Below are positions 42,289-51,327 of a stretch of 64,000 nt of DNA, piece by piece. The stretch comes from Palsa-504 sp963753195 (GTDB lineage Bacteria; Actinomycetota; Actinomycetes; Streptosporangiales; Streptosporangiaceae): NCBI GenBank assembly GCA_963753195.1, contig CAVWBH010000003.1, positions 806,001-870,000 of the forward strand, given 5' to 3'. A program made the translations under genes and the position numbers. Numbering within the stretch: the first letter of the stretch is position 1; each line of letters begins with the position of its first letter. The notes beneath the pieces were generated by a model that had not been told where the DNA came from, did no database searches, and saw only the letters and a program-made list of their open reading frames with translations.

Positions 42289-43307
42289 CGCCAGCCGAGC
42301 GCGGGCGCTACGTGGGTCAGGATGGCGTCGATGACGTGGGCGTTGTAGTCGACGCCCAGCTGGTTGGGCACGGTGAGCAGCAGCGTGTCGGCGGCGGCGA
42401 TCGCCTCGTCCTCCTTGAGTTGCTGGATCAGCGCATCCGGCTCGGCCGCGTACGTTCGGCCGAAGATGGCCTGGGTCTGGCCGTCGATGAACCCGATCTC
42501 GTCGCTGTGCTGATTCCCGAGGCCGAAGTAGGCCCGGTCCCGGTCGTCGACGAGGGCGAAGATGCTGCGGCTGACCGACACCCGCGGCTCCCGCCCGTGG
42601 CCAGCCTGCTGCCATGCGTCACGGAAGGCCTGGATCTGCTCAGCCTGTTGCAGGTGAAAGGGTTTGTCCGACTCGTTATTGATCAGCGTCGAACTCTGCA
42701 GATTCAGGCCCAGCTCGGCGGCCCAGATGGCGGTCCGCTGTGACGCGGCGCCCCACCAGATGCGCTCCCGCAGCCCGGGCGAGTGCGGCTCGACGCGCAG
42801 CAGGCCGGGCGGGTTGGGGAACATCGGGCGGGGATTGGGCTGCGCGAAGCCCTCGCCACCCAGCACCTCAAGCAGCACCTGGGCGTGCCCCCGGGCCATG
42901 TCCGCGTCCGTTTGGCCTTCTTGTGGCTGGTAGCCGAAGTATCGCCAGCCCTCGATGACCTGCTCGGGTGAGCCGCGGCTGATCCCCAGCTGGAGGCGGC
43001 CGCCGGAGATGAGGTCGGCCGCGCCGGCGTCCTCCGCCATGTACAGCGGGTTCTCGTAGCGCATGTCGATGACGGCCGTGCCGATCTCGATCCGGCTGGT
43101 ACGCGCGCCCACCGCCGCCAGCAGCGGGAACGGAGATCCCAGCTGCCTCGCGAAATGGTGCACGCGGAAGTACGCGCCGTCGGCGCCGAGCTCCTCGGCG
43201 GCGACGGCCAGGTCGATCGACTGCAGCAGCGCGTCCGATGCCGACCGCGTCTGCGAGCCGGCGGACGACGACCAGTGCCCGAACGACAGGAAGCCAATGT
43301 TCTTCAC
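42285..43307 (-). CDS. Luciferase-like (LLM class) flavin-dependent oxidoreductase
   Basis: 340 residues from GTG 43307, chosen because family members start at KNIGFLSFGHW; an in-frame TTG at 43397 would add 30 residues. Bacterial luciferase fold: GAYFRVHHFARQLGSPFPLL, then RIEIGTAVIDMRYENPLYMA, DLISGGRLQLGISRGSPEQV, and a C-terminal helix with AADTLLLTVPNQLGVD. It uses reduced FMN or F420 and oxidises or reduces a small molecule. Convergent with the CoA transferase; its 3' end lies in the duplicated segment. Confidence 0.9.
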   Translation of the reverse strand: MKNIGFLSFGHWSSSAGSQTRSASDALLQSIDLAVAAEELGADGAYFRVHHFARQLGSPFPLLAAVGARTSRIEIGTAVIDMRYENPLYMAEDAGAADLISGGRLQLGISRGSPEQVIEGWRYFGYQPQEGQTDADMARGHAQVLLEVLGGEGFAQPNPRPMFPNPPGLLRVEPHSPGLRERIWWGAASQRTAIWAAELGLNLQSSTLINNESDKPFHLQQAEQIQAFRDAWQQAGHGREPRVSVSRSIFALVDDRDRAYFGLGNQHSDEIGFIDGQTQAIFGRTYAAEPDALIQQLKEDEAIAAADTLLLTVPNQLGVDYNAHVIDAILTHVAPALGWR

Positions 43308-43444
43308 CAGCGCGTCAACACGAACCGCCCGGGCGACATTCCTGGCCGGCGAAACTCCCGCATCCGCAGCCCCGAGAGTAACGTGGGAATCGGACAATAC
43401 CTGGGCTCAGTCGCGCTCATGCATGACAGGGGATCGGACCAATC

Positions 43445-43855
43445 ATGTCCAGACGTTTTGCCTACGCTATTGACAAGCTATATCTGCCGTTGCTGGTGCC
43501 CTTCGGGCTGCGAGGGTCAAAAGACGGCGTCACGCTCACGGACGACGGCTCCTTCTCGGCGACTTTTGGTTTCTTCAAGATCAAGACGCCGCTGGCAAAT
43601 GTCACTGAGGCGCACATTACTCGGGACTACCGCTGGTGGACCGCGTTCGGTGTGCGCGGGTCCATGGTCGACGACGGCTTGAGCTTTGGCACGAATCACG
43701 ACGCGGGGGTGTGCATCCATTTTGCGGAGAAGGTGCCATCACCGCTGCGCCGAAGCGGCCACTCGGCGCTCACCGTGACCGTAGCGGACCTCGAGGGGCT
43801 GACCAACGCCCTGGGGGCCGGGCACGGCGAAGCGGCCAGCGCCTCCCCGCCCTGA
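43445..43855 (+). CDS. Conserved actinobacterial-type hypothetical protein
   Basis: 136 residues. Not recognised by name; it has a PH-like, all-beta feel: SRRFAYAIDKLYLPLLVPFG, then SKDGVTLTDDGSFSATFGFF, VTEAHITRDYRWWTAFGVRG, SFGTNHDAGVCIHFAEKV. Similar proteins occur in mycobacteria and related genera as stand-alone genes of ~130-150 residues. No signal sequence. Divergent from the luciferase-like gene. Confidence 0.6.
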   Translation: MSRRFAYAIDKLYLPLLVPFGLRGSKDGVTLTDDGSFSATFGFFKIKTPLANVTEAHITRDYRWWTAFGVRGSMVDDGLSFGTNHDAGVCIHFAEKVPSPLRRSGHSALTVTVADLEGLTNALGAGHGEAASASPP

Positions 43856-43870
43856 GCCGGAGCGGCCGAT

Positions 43871-44572
43871 TCAGGTCGGCGGTTTGGGGGCTGAAGCGGC
43901 AGGCAGGCGCGTGAGCGCTTGCGCGGACAGGGCGGTGAGCCAGCCGAAGCCGGTCACGATGCTGGCTCGCTGGAACAATCCGGCGAGATTGACCAGCCGG
44001 GGTGATTGATTAAAGCCGGCGCCGGCCAGGGCCGTGGTGGCCAGCATGGTCGTGGCGGTAGCAGCGCAGTACCGGCCGAATCCGCGGTGGCCGGCCCGGG
44101 CGGACTGAGCGCTGCAGGTGAACGCGGCGGCGGGCAGGCCGAGGAACACCGGGATCGCGGCGAGATTGTGCATCACGCCGGTGCGGCTGGGCTGAGTGAG
44201 CGCGTCGGGTGTTCCCGGCGGGTAGCCGCTCACGGGGTCAGTAGGGAAGACGGCGGCGCCGATGAGGCCGGCCCCCGCTGCGCCGATCAGGGCCCGTCCC
44301 GCCCGGCTGCTGAGCGGGGGATCAGCGGCGCGCCCCAGCCCGGCGGCGCCGGCCAGGACCAGGGTCCCGGTCACGGCGAAGTTGGCGGCCTGGACCCAGC
44401 CGCGCGGCCCGAGCGCAAGCGAGCTGACTGGATGACGCGAAGGGCGGTACCCGGCCCGGGTCGCGCCGTCGGCGAGGAATGTGGCGACGAAGACCGGCCC
44501 GGCAGCCAGACCGCAGTACAGCAGACCGCGAGCCCATTTCGCCGGCCGGCCATGCGCGCTGACGGGATCCAC
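43871..44572 (-). CDS. DUF998 family membrane protein
   Basis: 233 residues from GTG 44572; the ORF goes on to a TTG at 44665, but the added part is not conserved-looking. Six membrane helices. DUF998 pattern: GLLYCGLAAGPVFVATFLAD, GYRPSRHPVSSLALGPRGWV, QAANFAVTGTLVLAGAAGLG, AAVFPTDPVSGYPPGTPD and HNLAAIPVFLGLPAAAF. The HPVSSLA and FPTDP motifs are diagnostic. Function unknown. Divergent from the alpha/beta hydrolase. Confidence 0.88.
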   Translation of the reverse strand: MDPVSAHGRPAKWARGLLYCGLAAGPVFVATFLADGATRAGYRPSRHPVSSLALGPRGWVQAANFAVTGTLVLAGAAGLGRAADPPLSSRAGRALIGAAGAGLIGAAVFPTDPVSGYPPGTPDALTQPSRTGVMHNLAAIPVFLGLPAAAFTCSAQSARAGHRGFGRYCAATATTMLATTALAGAGFNQSPRLVNLAGLFQRASIVTGFGWLTALSAQALTRLPAASAPKPPT

Positions 44573-44734
44573 CAGTAAACAGTAGCGAGCCGGGCCGGCC
44601 AGGCCCGGGGGCGCCGCCGGATCAGCAACCCAGGAGCTTGCTGTCCCTGCGGACAGAGGGGACAATGGTGTTCAAGTGCTCATTATTCAGCTTATTCAGC
44701 CGTGGGCTTGCGGCACCAGGACGAGAGGAACGCG

Positions 44735-45535
44735 ATGACGTCAGCAGGCAGCCATGTTGTTTTCATTCACGGCCTGTGGCTGCACGCAACCTCGTGGGGC
44801 CCGTGGACGGAAGCGTTCCAGGCGGCCGGTTACACGCCGCTGGCGCCGGGCTGGCCGGGAGAGCCGGACACGGTCGAGGAGGCCCGCAGCCACCCGGACC
44901 AAGTGGCCGGGAAGGGCATCGACGATGTGGTCGAGCACTATAAGCAGATCATCCGGGGCCTGGACGCCCCGCCGGTCGTGATCGGCCATTCCTTCGGCGG
45001 CCTGATCGCCCAGCGGCTGCTCGGCGAAGACCTCGCGGCCGCGGCGGTGGCCATCGATGCGGCACCGATCAAGGGGGTCATCTACCTGCCCCCGTCGGCG
45101 CTGCGGGTCGCCTCGATCGCGTTGCGGAAGCCGGCCAACAGGAACAATGCGGTGGCGCTCACCCCCGAGCAGTTCCGCTACGGCTTCGCCAACGCCCTTC
45201 CGGCCCAGGAAGCCACCGAGCTGTACGACCGGTGGACGATCCCCTCCCCGGGCAAGCCGCTATTCGAAGCGGCCGCCGCGAATCTGTCCTCGCGGTCGCC
45301 CGCCAAGGTCAATACGGGCAACAAGACCCGCGGACCGCTCCTGCTGACCGCCGGGGGCCACGACCATACGGTCCCGGCGGCGATCACCAGATCGACCCGC
45401 AAGCAGTACCACAAGTCCCCAGCGGTCACCGACCTCCGGGAGTTCAACGACCGCGGCCACTCCCTCACCATCGACCATGGCTGGCACGAGATCGCCGAGG
45501 AAACGCTCAGCTGGCTTGGCCAGCGCGTCAAGTAG
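44735..45535 (+). CDS. Alpha/beta hydrolase
   Basis: 266 residues from ATG 44735, behind GAGAGGA. HVVFIHGLWLHATSWGPW (oxyanion HG), nucleophile elbow PPVVIGHSFGGLIAQRLLGE (GHSFGG, Ser about 96), acid residue in PLLLTAGGHDHTVPAA and catalytic His in FNDRGHSLTIDHGWHEIAEE. A common family of cytosolic esterases/hydrolases (often annotated as alpha/beta hydrolase fold-1). Substrate unknown. Convergent with the FAD monooxygenase gene. Confidence 0.92.
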   Translation: MTSAGSHVVFIHGLWLHATSWGPWTEAFQAAGYTPLAPGWPGEPDTVEEARSHPDQVAGKGIDDVVEHYKQIIRGLDAPPVVIGHSFGGLIAQRLLGEDLAAAAVAIDAAPIKGVIYLPPSALRVASIALRKPANRNNAVALTPEQFRYGFANALPAQEATELYDRWTIPSPGKPLFEAAAANLSSRSPAKVNTGNKTRGPLLLTAGGHDHTVPAAITRSTRKQYHKSPAVTDLREFNDRGHSLTIDHGWHEIAEETLSWLGQRVK

Positions 45536-45563
45536 CGGCGGCCGGCGGCTGCTGTACTCCACG

Positions 45564-46751
45564 TCAGCCCGTGTCCCCGGGGCGGCCCGCGGCCGGGGGT
45601 TGCCAGCCGTAGATGGCGGCCAGGCCGCGCAGCGCGGCTCCCGGTGCGAGCCTGCCGGTCAGCCGCGCCGCCGTGTTGCGGAAGGCGACGGCGGGAGGCG
45701 AGGCCCAGGTAGTCATCGTGGCGGCACGGCGGGACCAGCGGACGACGTCGGTGGTGCGCGGCAGCCTGGCGGCGGTGTAACGGGCCAGCATCCCGGTTAC
45801 CGCGTCCGGTCCTGTCCCGGCGGCCAGCCGGGAGATGACCGCGGCGTCTTCGAGGGCCTGGCACGCGCCCTGGCCGAGATTCGGCGTCATCGGATGGGCG
45901 GCGTCGCCGAGCAGCGCGACCCGGCCGAGGTGGAAGGACGGCAGCGGTGCGGCCAGCTCGGCGACATCATGGCGGAGCACGTCCTGCGGCCTGGTGATCG
46001 CGAGCAGTCCGGGGATCGGCTCGTGCCATCTGCCGAAGAGCCTGACCAGCTCGGCCAGCTCGTCACCGGCGCGCGCGCCGGGGTCCGCAGGCGCGGCGGC
46101 GTAGCAGTAGACCCGCCCGTCCGACAGCGGCATCACGCCGAAGACGGTGCCGCGCCCCCAGCTTTCCGCCATCGGGACCGGCCCGGTCACCGGAGCGGTG
46201 AGCAGCCGCCAGGTGGTGAACCCCGCGTAGCGAAGCCCCGGATGACCTGGGAACAGCGCCGAGCGCGACGCCGAACCGATCCCGTCCGCAGCCACCACGA
46301 GGTCGGCATCCAGCTCGCCCGCCGTGGTGGCCACGCGCGCGGCCGCCTTTCCCCCGGGCTCGACCGACGTCACCTCGGTGGCCAGGGCGAGCACCCCGCC
46401 GGGAACACGGGCCGCCAGCGCGTCGATGACGGCCGCCCGCGGCACCAAGATGACCGGATCCCCGAACCGGTCGGAGATCATCCGGCCGCTAGTGCTGCGC
46501 ATAAGCCAGCGGCCGTCGCAACGTCGGATGCCTAGTTCCTGCGGGACCGCCAGCGCCCGCAGCGCATCCCCGGCGCCGATAGCATCCAGCGCGCGCAGCC
46601 CGTTGGGCGCCAGGGCCAGCGCGACCCCGACCGGCTCAAGCGACCCGGCCCGCTCGCAGGCGGTGACCTCCCAGCCGGCCGCGTGCAGGCCCGCGGCCGC
46701 CGCCAGGCCGCCGATCCCGGCGCCGATCACCACCGCGCGCGCTCGTGCCAC
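45564..46751 (-). CDS. FAD-dependent monooxygenase (aromatic hydroxylase type)
   Basis: 395 residues, GTG start. N-terminal FAD-binding motif AVVIGAGIGGLAAAAGLHAA (GxGxxG), then the DG motif LDADLVVAADGIGSASRSAL, and the second FAD motif RVALLGDAAHPMTPNLGQGA (GD...P). Class A flavoprotein monooxygenase, close to salicylate or 6-hydroxynicotinate hydroxylase-like enzymes. It has no regulator next to it. NAD(P)H-dependent ring hydroxylation in degradation or specialised metabolism is the likely reaction; substrate unknown. Confidence 0.9.
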   Translation of the reverse strand: MARARAVVIGAGIGGLAAAAGLHAAGWEVTACERAGSLEPVGVALALAPNGLRALDAIGAGDALRALAVPQELGIRRCDGRWLMRSTSGRMISDRFGDPVILVPRAAVIDALAARVPGGVLALATEVTSVEPGGKAAARVATTAGELDADLVVAADGIGSASRSALFPGHPGLRYAGFTTWRLLTAPVTGPVPMAESWGRGTVFGVMPLSDGRVYCYAAAPADPGARAGDELAELVRLFGRWHEPIPGLLAITRPQDVLRHDVAELAAPLPSFHLGRVALLGDAAHPMTPNLGQGACQALEDAAVISRLAAGTGPDAVTGMLARYTAARLPRTTDVVRWSRRAATMTTWASPPAVAFRNTAARLTGRLAPGAALRGLAAIYGWQPPAAGRPGDTG

Positions 46752-46829
46752 CGTCGCGCCCCGTTCAGCTCGCCACAGCTACTACAGCCCATAGTACATA
46801 GCTCGCTCGCCGGGCAGGGCGATGCCGCG

Positions 46830-49274
46830 CTAACGGCCAGGGCGGGCCGCCTCGCCTTCGGGCGGGGCAGCGCCGGCCAGCTGGCTCTGCTGCAGCGCCA
46901 GTTGGACGGCGGCGTTGCCCAGCTCGCGGTAGGCGTCGAACTCCGCGCTGTCGTACAGCTGTTCCATGGTGGAGGCCGTCGGGTAGTCGGGATGACCTTC
47001 GGCATAGGCACGCACGTCCCATGGCGCGCCGGTCCACCAGCCGAGCTTGCAGACCAGGATCGTCTTGCGCTGTTCCGGGTCCTGGCCGGTGAACGTGCCG
47101 CTCGCCCATGGCTGCACCACCTGGCCCTGGAGAAGTTGCGCTGCCCCGCTCCCGGCCGGAGTGATCATCTGCGTGGGATTGAGCACGATCTCGGTGCCCG
47201 CATCGGACCTGGCCAGCGCGATGGACCCGCCCAGGGTGAACCAGGTGTTCGCCTTATCGCCGCTGGCGTCCAGGACCAGAATGTGGGTAATGCCCAGTTC
47301 CGGGGCCCGTTGCAGGGCTTCGACCAGGCCCAGGTTGTCGTAATGCCCTCCGTCGGTGACGCACATCCACGTGCTGCGGTAGCTGGTATGCCCAGCGGCT
47401 TCGGCGTACAGCATGCCCAGGGTGGGCTGCAGCGCGTGGTACAGCAGGCCGCCGAGATACTGCTGCGAGGGGGTCCCCTCGCAGCGCAGTTTCAGCACGT
47501 AGGCCCATAGCCGGGCCTCCTTGAGTTCCCGGGCCTGGTCCCCCCGCCGCCACGTCGGATGAGGCACCATGTACCACAGCAGCAGCCCGAGCGCGTGCCA
47601 CCAGCGGTCGGGCCGGTGGTCCGGTTTCGCGGCGTTCTTCTGGTCGTCGAGTTCCTGTCGCGCGGCCTTGACCACGGCCGGGTGCGGCAGCCAGACACCC
47701 AGCCGCAGGTCAGTAGCCGTGAACAGGATCCGGTAGGCCTGGAGCGTGGCCGAGCCCATCAGCGGGGAGAAGGCCGCCCCGCTGATGGCGGACACGTCGA
47801 ACAGCGTGAACCGGCGCGGCCCCACCAGCGCTTCGTAGTCGGCCGTGCTGGCCTGGACAGATTCGTTGGGCCCCGGTCCGCGCAGCGTCGCGTGGTCCGG
47901 GTCGAAGCTGAAGCTCAGCCCTCCGCGCCCGGGCGGTACCTCCCGGTAGGCATTGATGTTGGCCGTGGTGCACATCACCAGCTCGGGCCGCTGCCCGCTC
48001 AGCCCGGAAAGGAGCGCCTCGGGGAAATCCTCGGTGCCGAACGGAGCCGGCTGGCCGTTCGGCTGACTGGTGTCTCTGATCACCGAGTACGCGGTGGCCA
48101 GCCGCCACCGGTAAAAATCGTGCAGCGATATCCGGTTAGCATCGGCCAGGAAGCGCATGATCAGCATGACCGCGAGTGCGCCGATGACCAGGCCCACCTG
48201 ACCCGCCGTGAATCCGGCCGCCGCGCCGTCCTTGACCCAGCGCAATGCGGCCACAGCGAACCCCACCAGGACCAGGATGCTGGCCAGCCAGGGCAGTACC
48301 AGCCCGCGGAGATAGGCAATCGCCTTGGCGGCCACTCCCGCTTGGGCTGCGTCGGCCCCCGGGGCCGCTTCCGGGGACTTGAGCAGGTCGTACTTGACCA
48401 GTACCGTCCGGGCGGACTGGGACACCGCGAGGACCGCCGCGACAAAACCGCCGATGGCGGCGGGACTCCAGGTGGCGCCGTTGCCGAAGCCGAGATCGTC
48501 CAGCACGGTCTTGATGGCACCGGCGTGCGATCCGGATAGCCAGGCAATGACCGCCGGGACGGCGAACATGGCCAGCGCCAGCGACAGGGTGACGAAAGCG
48601 GCCCACCCGAGCGCTTTGGCGGCGAGGTTACTGTGCTGCTGACCGCGCGGCCCCGGTATCAAGGTGAGCCACCACCACAGGAAGATGAGCGCCGTCACCC
48701 CGGCGGCTATGGCCGGCCAGATCCACCACGTGGTCCCGGTCAACACGGCCGTCCCGGTCAGCGTCTGGGAATGGGGCGCGGCCGTGACGGTCAGCGCTCC
48801 CCCGGCGCGCAGGATCCAGCCCCAGACGTGCGCCGCCGCGAAGAGCGGGGTGAGGACCAGGACCAGGGTGACCGCCACGCCAAGCAGCAGCGACAGGACC
48901 CCGGCCAGGACGGTCTTGGCGTCGGGGGCAAGGTAACGCGAGTTGTCCCGCAGGTGCTGCTCTTCCGGGCTGCCCGCCGCGTACGGGGGCAGTCCGGGCG
49001 GGTCCGCGCCCGGCCTGGCCGCACTCTGCTCGAGACCGTGCGCCACGAGCGCCCGCGATGCCGCGATATAGCTGCCGCCGGACACGCCCAGGATGAGCCG
49101 GGCCTGGCCCAGGAGACCGACCTCTCCGAGCCGCTGCAGGGCGCCCAGGCAATACGAGGCAGAACGGATCCCGCCACCCGAGCAGCAGATCGCCCATGTC
49201 TGCGTCCCGTTGAGCTCCGGGCCGGAGGCCGCGTCCGGGGCGTACGACTCAGTCGGCGTATCGGTAGTGCTCAT
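46830..49274 (-). CDS. Patatin-like phospholipase with central membrane domain
   Basis: 814 residues from ATG 49274. N-terminus: oxyanion loop CSGGGIRSAS (Gly33-35, Arg37) and nucleophile elbow GVSGGS with Ser65, the start of a patatin fold. Residues ~122-375 hold about six membrane helices (for example TVLAGVLSLLLGVAVTLVLV, AAFVTLSLALAMFAVPAVIA, VGLVIGALAVMLIMRFLADA). The patatin fold then resumes: AISGAAFSPLM, and the catalytic Asp641 in MCVTDGGHYDNLGLVEALQR. The dyad Ser65/Asp641 is thus separated by 576 residues instead of the usual 150-250. Likely a membrane-embedded lipid acyl hydrolase. No operon partner. Confidence 0.8.
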   Translation of the reverse strand: MSTTDTPTESYAPDAASGPELNGTQTWAICCSGGGIRSASYCLGALQRLGEVGLLGQARLILGVSGGSYIAASRALVAHGLEQSAARPGADPPGLPPYAAGSPEEQHLRDNSRYLAPDAKTVLAGVLSLLLGVAVTLVLVLTPLFAAAHVWGWILRAGGALTVTAAPHSQTLTGTAVLTGTTWWIWPAIAAGVTALIFLWWWLTLIPGPRGQQHSNLAAKALGWAAFVTLSLALAMFAVPAVIAWLSGSHAGAIKTVLDDLGFGNGATWSPAAIGGFVAAVLAVSQSARTVLVKYDLLKSPEAAPGADAAQAGVAAKAIAYLRGLVLPWLASILVLVGFAVAALRWVKDGAAAGFTAGQVGLVIGALAVMLIMRFLADANRISLHDFYRWRLATAYSVIRDTSQPNGQPAPFGTEDFPEALLSGLSGQRPELVMCTTANINAYREVPPGRGGLSFSFDPDHATLRGPGPNESVQASTADYEALVGPRRFTLFDVSAISGAAFSPLMGSATLQAYRILFTATDLRLGVWLPHPAVVKAARQELDDQKNAAKPDHRPDRWWHALGLLLWYMVPHPTWRRGDQARELKEARLWAYVLKLRCEGTPSQQYLGGLLYHALQPTLGMLYAEAAGHTSYRSTWMCVTDGGHYDNLGLVEALQRAPELGITHILVLDASGDKANTWFTLGGSIALARSDAGTEIVLNPTQMITPAGSGAAQLLQGQVVQPWASGTFTGQDPEQRKTILVCKLGWWTGAPWDVRAYAEGHPDYPTASTMEQLYDSAEFDAYRELGNAAVQLALQQSQLAGAAPPEGEAARPGR

Positions 49275-49568
49275 GTGCTAGTCACCGCCCCCACGGCCGG
49301 CGCTGAGACTGTGGTCGCTGCTGACTTGCCATTCCTGCCCCTTCACGGTCGGGTGCTCTGGCCGATGATGACATCAGGCTTCCCTGCGCCGAGACTTCAC
49401 CCTTGCGGAGGGACCGGATGCGTCGGCTAATACAGTGCACCACCTTCTCGCCGAGCGGGCCATGCACCGCTTGGGCCAATAGCTGCGCTATTTATTAATC
49501 GCAGCAGATCCTGTGGCTTTGTCAACGCGGACGCAGATCCCAGTCGGACAGCGTAGCGCAGGAAGGGT

Positions 49569-50009
49569 TCAGGAGATCGCCAGGACCATGCGAGGCGCGG
49601 AGCCGAATTCGGTGGCGGCGACGCCGCAATCGGTGAAGCCGGCGGAGCGGTAAAACCCCAGCGCATGAGGATTCGCGGTCACCTCCAGTCGCTCCGCCCC
49701 CCGGGCACGCAGGACCTCCGCGGTACGCCTGATAAGGGCGGTGGCAATCCCGCGCCGCATATAGCCCGGATCCACGAACAGGTCTTCCAGTTCCATGGTG
49801 CCGGCGATCTCAGCCCAGGTGGCGAAGCCGACGAGCGAGCCGTCCTCTTCCGCGACCAGAGTGCGGCCCTCGGCTAGCCCCGCTGGCCCCAGGATCAGGT
49901 GTTCTGGATGAGCAAGCAGGTTGTCGCGGTCGCCCGCATTGGACAGCGAAGCGCGCCGGTAGACCTCGGCCGCAGCGGGGAGATCAGCAGATGTTCCCAG
50001 CCGGATCAT
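49569..50009 (-). CDS. GNAT-family acetyltransferase
   Basis: 146 residues from ATG 50009. GNAT motif A LEDLFVDPGYMRRGIATALI (R/Q-x-x-G-x-G/A: RRGIAT) binds acetyl-CoA; then RTAEVLRARGAERLEVTANP and the C-terminal ALGFYRSAGFTDCG. Typical single-domain N-acetyltransferase; substrate unknown. Starts 11 bases after the USP stop, so it is the third gene in the ParA-USP-GNAT run on the minus strand. Confidence 0.92.
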   Translation of the reverse strand: MIRLGTSADLPAAAEVYRRASLSNAGDRDNLLAHPEHLILGPAGLAEGRTLVAEEDGSLVGFATWAEIAGTMELEDLFVDPGYMRRGIATALIRRTAEVLRARGAERLEVTANPHALGFYRSAGFTDCGVAATEFGSAPRMVLAIS

Positions 50010-50020
50010 CACCGCAGTGG

Positions 50021-50479
50021 CTAAGGCACGACCACGACGGGCACCGGTGCGTGGCGGGCCAGGCTGACGGCGACCGACCCGACTACGCGGTGCATGGCGT
50101 GCGATGAGCTCCCGACCACGATCACCACGGTGTCACCGGGATGGTCACCGCGGATGGCCTCGGCCGCGGCGATCAGCTCATCCGCGATGATGCCCTGCCG
50201 CCGCTCATACCGCCAGTGCTCCTCGCGGCCGCGCAACTGCTCGCTGGCCGTGGTCTGCAGCTCCTGCGCGATCTCGTCGAAGCTGGCGTCCATTTCGGCT
50301 ACGGCACCTGCCGACAGCATGTCGATACTGGGCAGGTGGGCAACGTACACCACCTCGATGCTGCCGGTCCGGCCGCGCAGCAGCGCGACCGCGGCGTCGA
50401 GCGCCCGGGTAGCCGGAGGTGAGCCGTCATAGCCGACGACGAGGAACAGGGTCCCGCCGGGCGGCGCGGTAGCGTCCAT
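50021..50479 (-). CDS. Universal stress protein
   Basis: 152 residues from ATG 50479. USP fold: LFLVVGYDGSPPATRALDAA, a central acidic part (AVAEMDASFDEIAQELQTTA), then VVIVVGSSSHAMHRVVGSVA, the ATP-binding loop region in modified form (G-x3-H-x8-G-S), and VPVVVVP. The altered loop means ATP binding is less certain than in the 19444 protein. The upstream in-frame extension to 50716 is antisense to parA and rejected. Middle gene of ParA-USP-GNAT. Confidence 0.88.
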   Translation of the reverse strand: MDATAPPGGTLFLVVGYDGSPPATRALDAAVALLRGRTGSIEVVYVAHLPSIDMLSAGAVAEMDASFDEIAQELQTTASEQLRGREEHWRYERRQGIIADELIAAAEAIRGDHPGDTVVIVVGSSSHAMHRVVGSVAVSLARHAPVPVVVVP

Positions 50480-50490
50480 CGGGGCTAAGG

Positions 50491-51327
50491 CTATCCGGTT
50501 CCCGGCGCGGCGTCCCGGTATCGCCCGGCGCGGCGTCCCGGTATCACCCGGCGCCGGACCGGCGGGTGGCGGGAGCCGGCCGACTGGTCCATGCTGATTG
50601 GGATGGCATTTCCGGAGTGGCGCACGGGTTTGGACCGGTGGTGGCGGGGCGTTAATGACCGGACCGGGGACGGCGGGGTGCACCGCTCGATGAGGTCGCG
50701 GACGACCTGGCGCCACAGGTCGCGGCCCGTGTCGGGAATCGGCAGGCCGAAGCTCTGGGCGTACACCTCCAGCCGCGGCACCGCGGTGGCCAGCACGTCA
50801 TAGCCCAGATCCTGCAGCGCCTGCCGGGCATCGGAGGTGGAGTGCGCCCGGGTGATGCAGCGGTTCAGCAGCACGGCCGAGCGGACGGGCCGGTCACGGA
50901 CCGCCTGCAGGTCGGCGATCTCGTCCCGCACCGGCGTGGTGCGGTTGATCTCGATCGGGTTGGGCGCGCACGGGATCACGATCTCATCGGCGTACCGCAG
51001 CGCGGAGCGGGCGATGGCGGCGTGGTCCTCGATCTGCGGCGCGTCGATGATCACCACGTCATCGTCGCGGGCGATGTCGGGCAGGCGGCGGTGCAGCTCG
51101 CGGGACGGCAGCGCCACGATCCGGAACGGGAAGGCCGCCTGCGGCGCCGCGAGCCGCGGGTCCATGGCGGCCAGATCGGACCACTCCAGGGCGCTGCCCG
51201 AAGGGTCGGCGTCCACCAGCAGCACGCTGTTGCCGGCCCGGGCGAACACGTGCGCCAGCCAGACCGCGGAAGTGGTCTTGCCCGTGCCTGGCTTGAGGTT
51301 GGCCAAGGCAAGGCTAAGACCCGTCAT
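50491..51327 (-). CDS. ParA/MinD-like ATPase, orphan
   Basis: 278 residues. Deviant Walker A NLKPGTGKTTSAVWLAH (KPGTGKTT, residues 12-19) at the N-terminus, A' motif LLVDADPSGSALEWS, Walker B VVIIDAPQIEDHAAIAR. About 205 residues make the ATPase; the last ~70 (RSLTPRHHRSKPVRHSG and beyond) are basic and unlike the family, and the final part is coded by a 23-bp tandem repeat. No ParB gene is adjacent. Cargo-positioning or plasmid-type partitioning ATPase, role unknown. A DnaA-box-like motif lies 123 bases upstream. Confidence 0.85.
   Translation of the reverse strand: MTGLSLALANLKPGTGKTTSAVWLAHVFARAGNSVLLVDADPSGSALEWSDLAAMDPRLAAPQAAFPFRIVALPSRELHRRLPDIARDDDVVIIDAPQIEDHAAIARSALRYADEIVIPCAPNPIEINRTTPVRDEIADLQAVRDRPVRSAVLLNRCITRAHSTSDARQALQDLGYDVLATAVPRLEVYAQSFGLPIPDTGRDLWRQVVRDLIERCTPPSPVRSLTPRHHRSKPVRHSGNAIPISMDQSAGSRHPPVRRRVIPGRRAGRYRDAAPGTG
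50501..50546. repeat. 23-bp tandem repeat in the 3' end of the ParA gene
   Basis: CCCGGCGCGGCGTCCCGGTA plus TCG/TCA, at 50501-50523 and 50524-50546, with a partial third copy after it. It codes for the end of ParA (IPGRRAGRYRDAAPG) starting eight bases from the stop. Confidence 0.8.

Noticed and set aside
45564..49274. Operon of FAD monooxygenase and patatin-like protein
   Set aside because: Same strand but a 78-bp AT-richer gap, unrelated functions and no overlap; no support for a joint pathway.
49492..49525. TAATAA/TTGACA-like pair upstream of the patatin gene (minus strand)
   Set aside because: The spacer is about 22 bases, too long for a normal promoter, so it was not listed.
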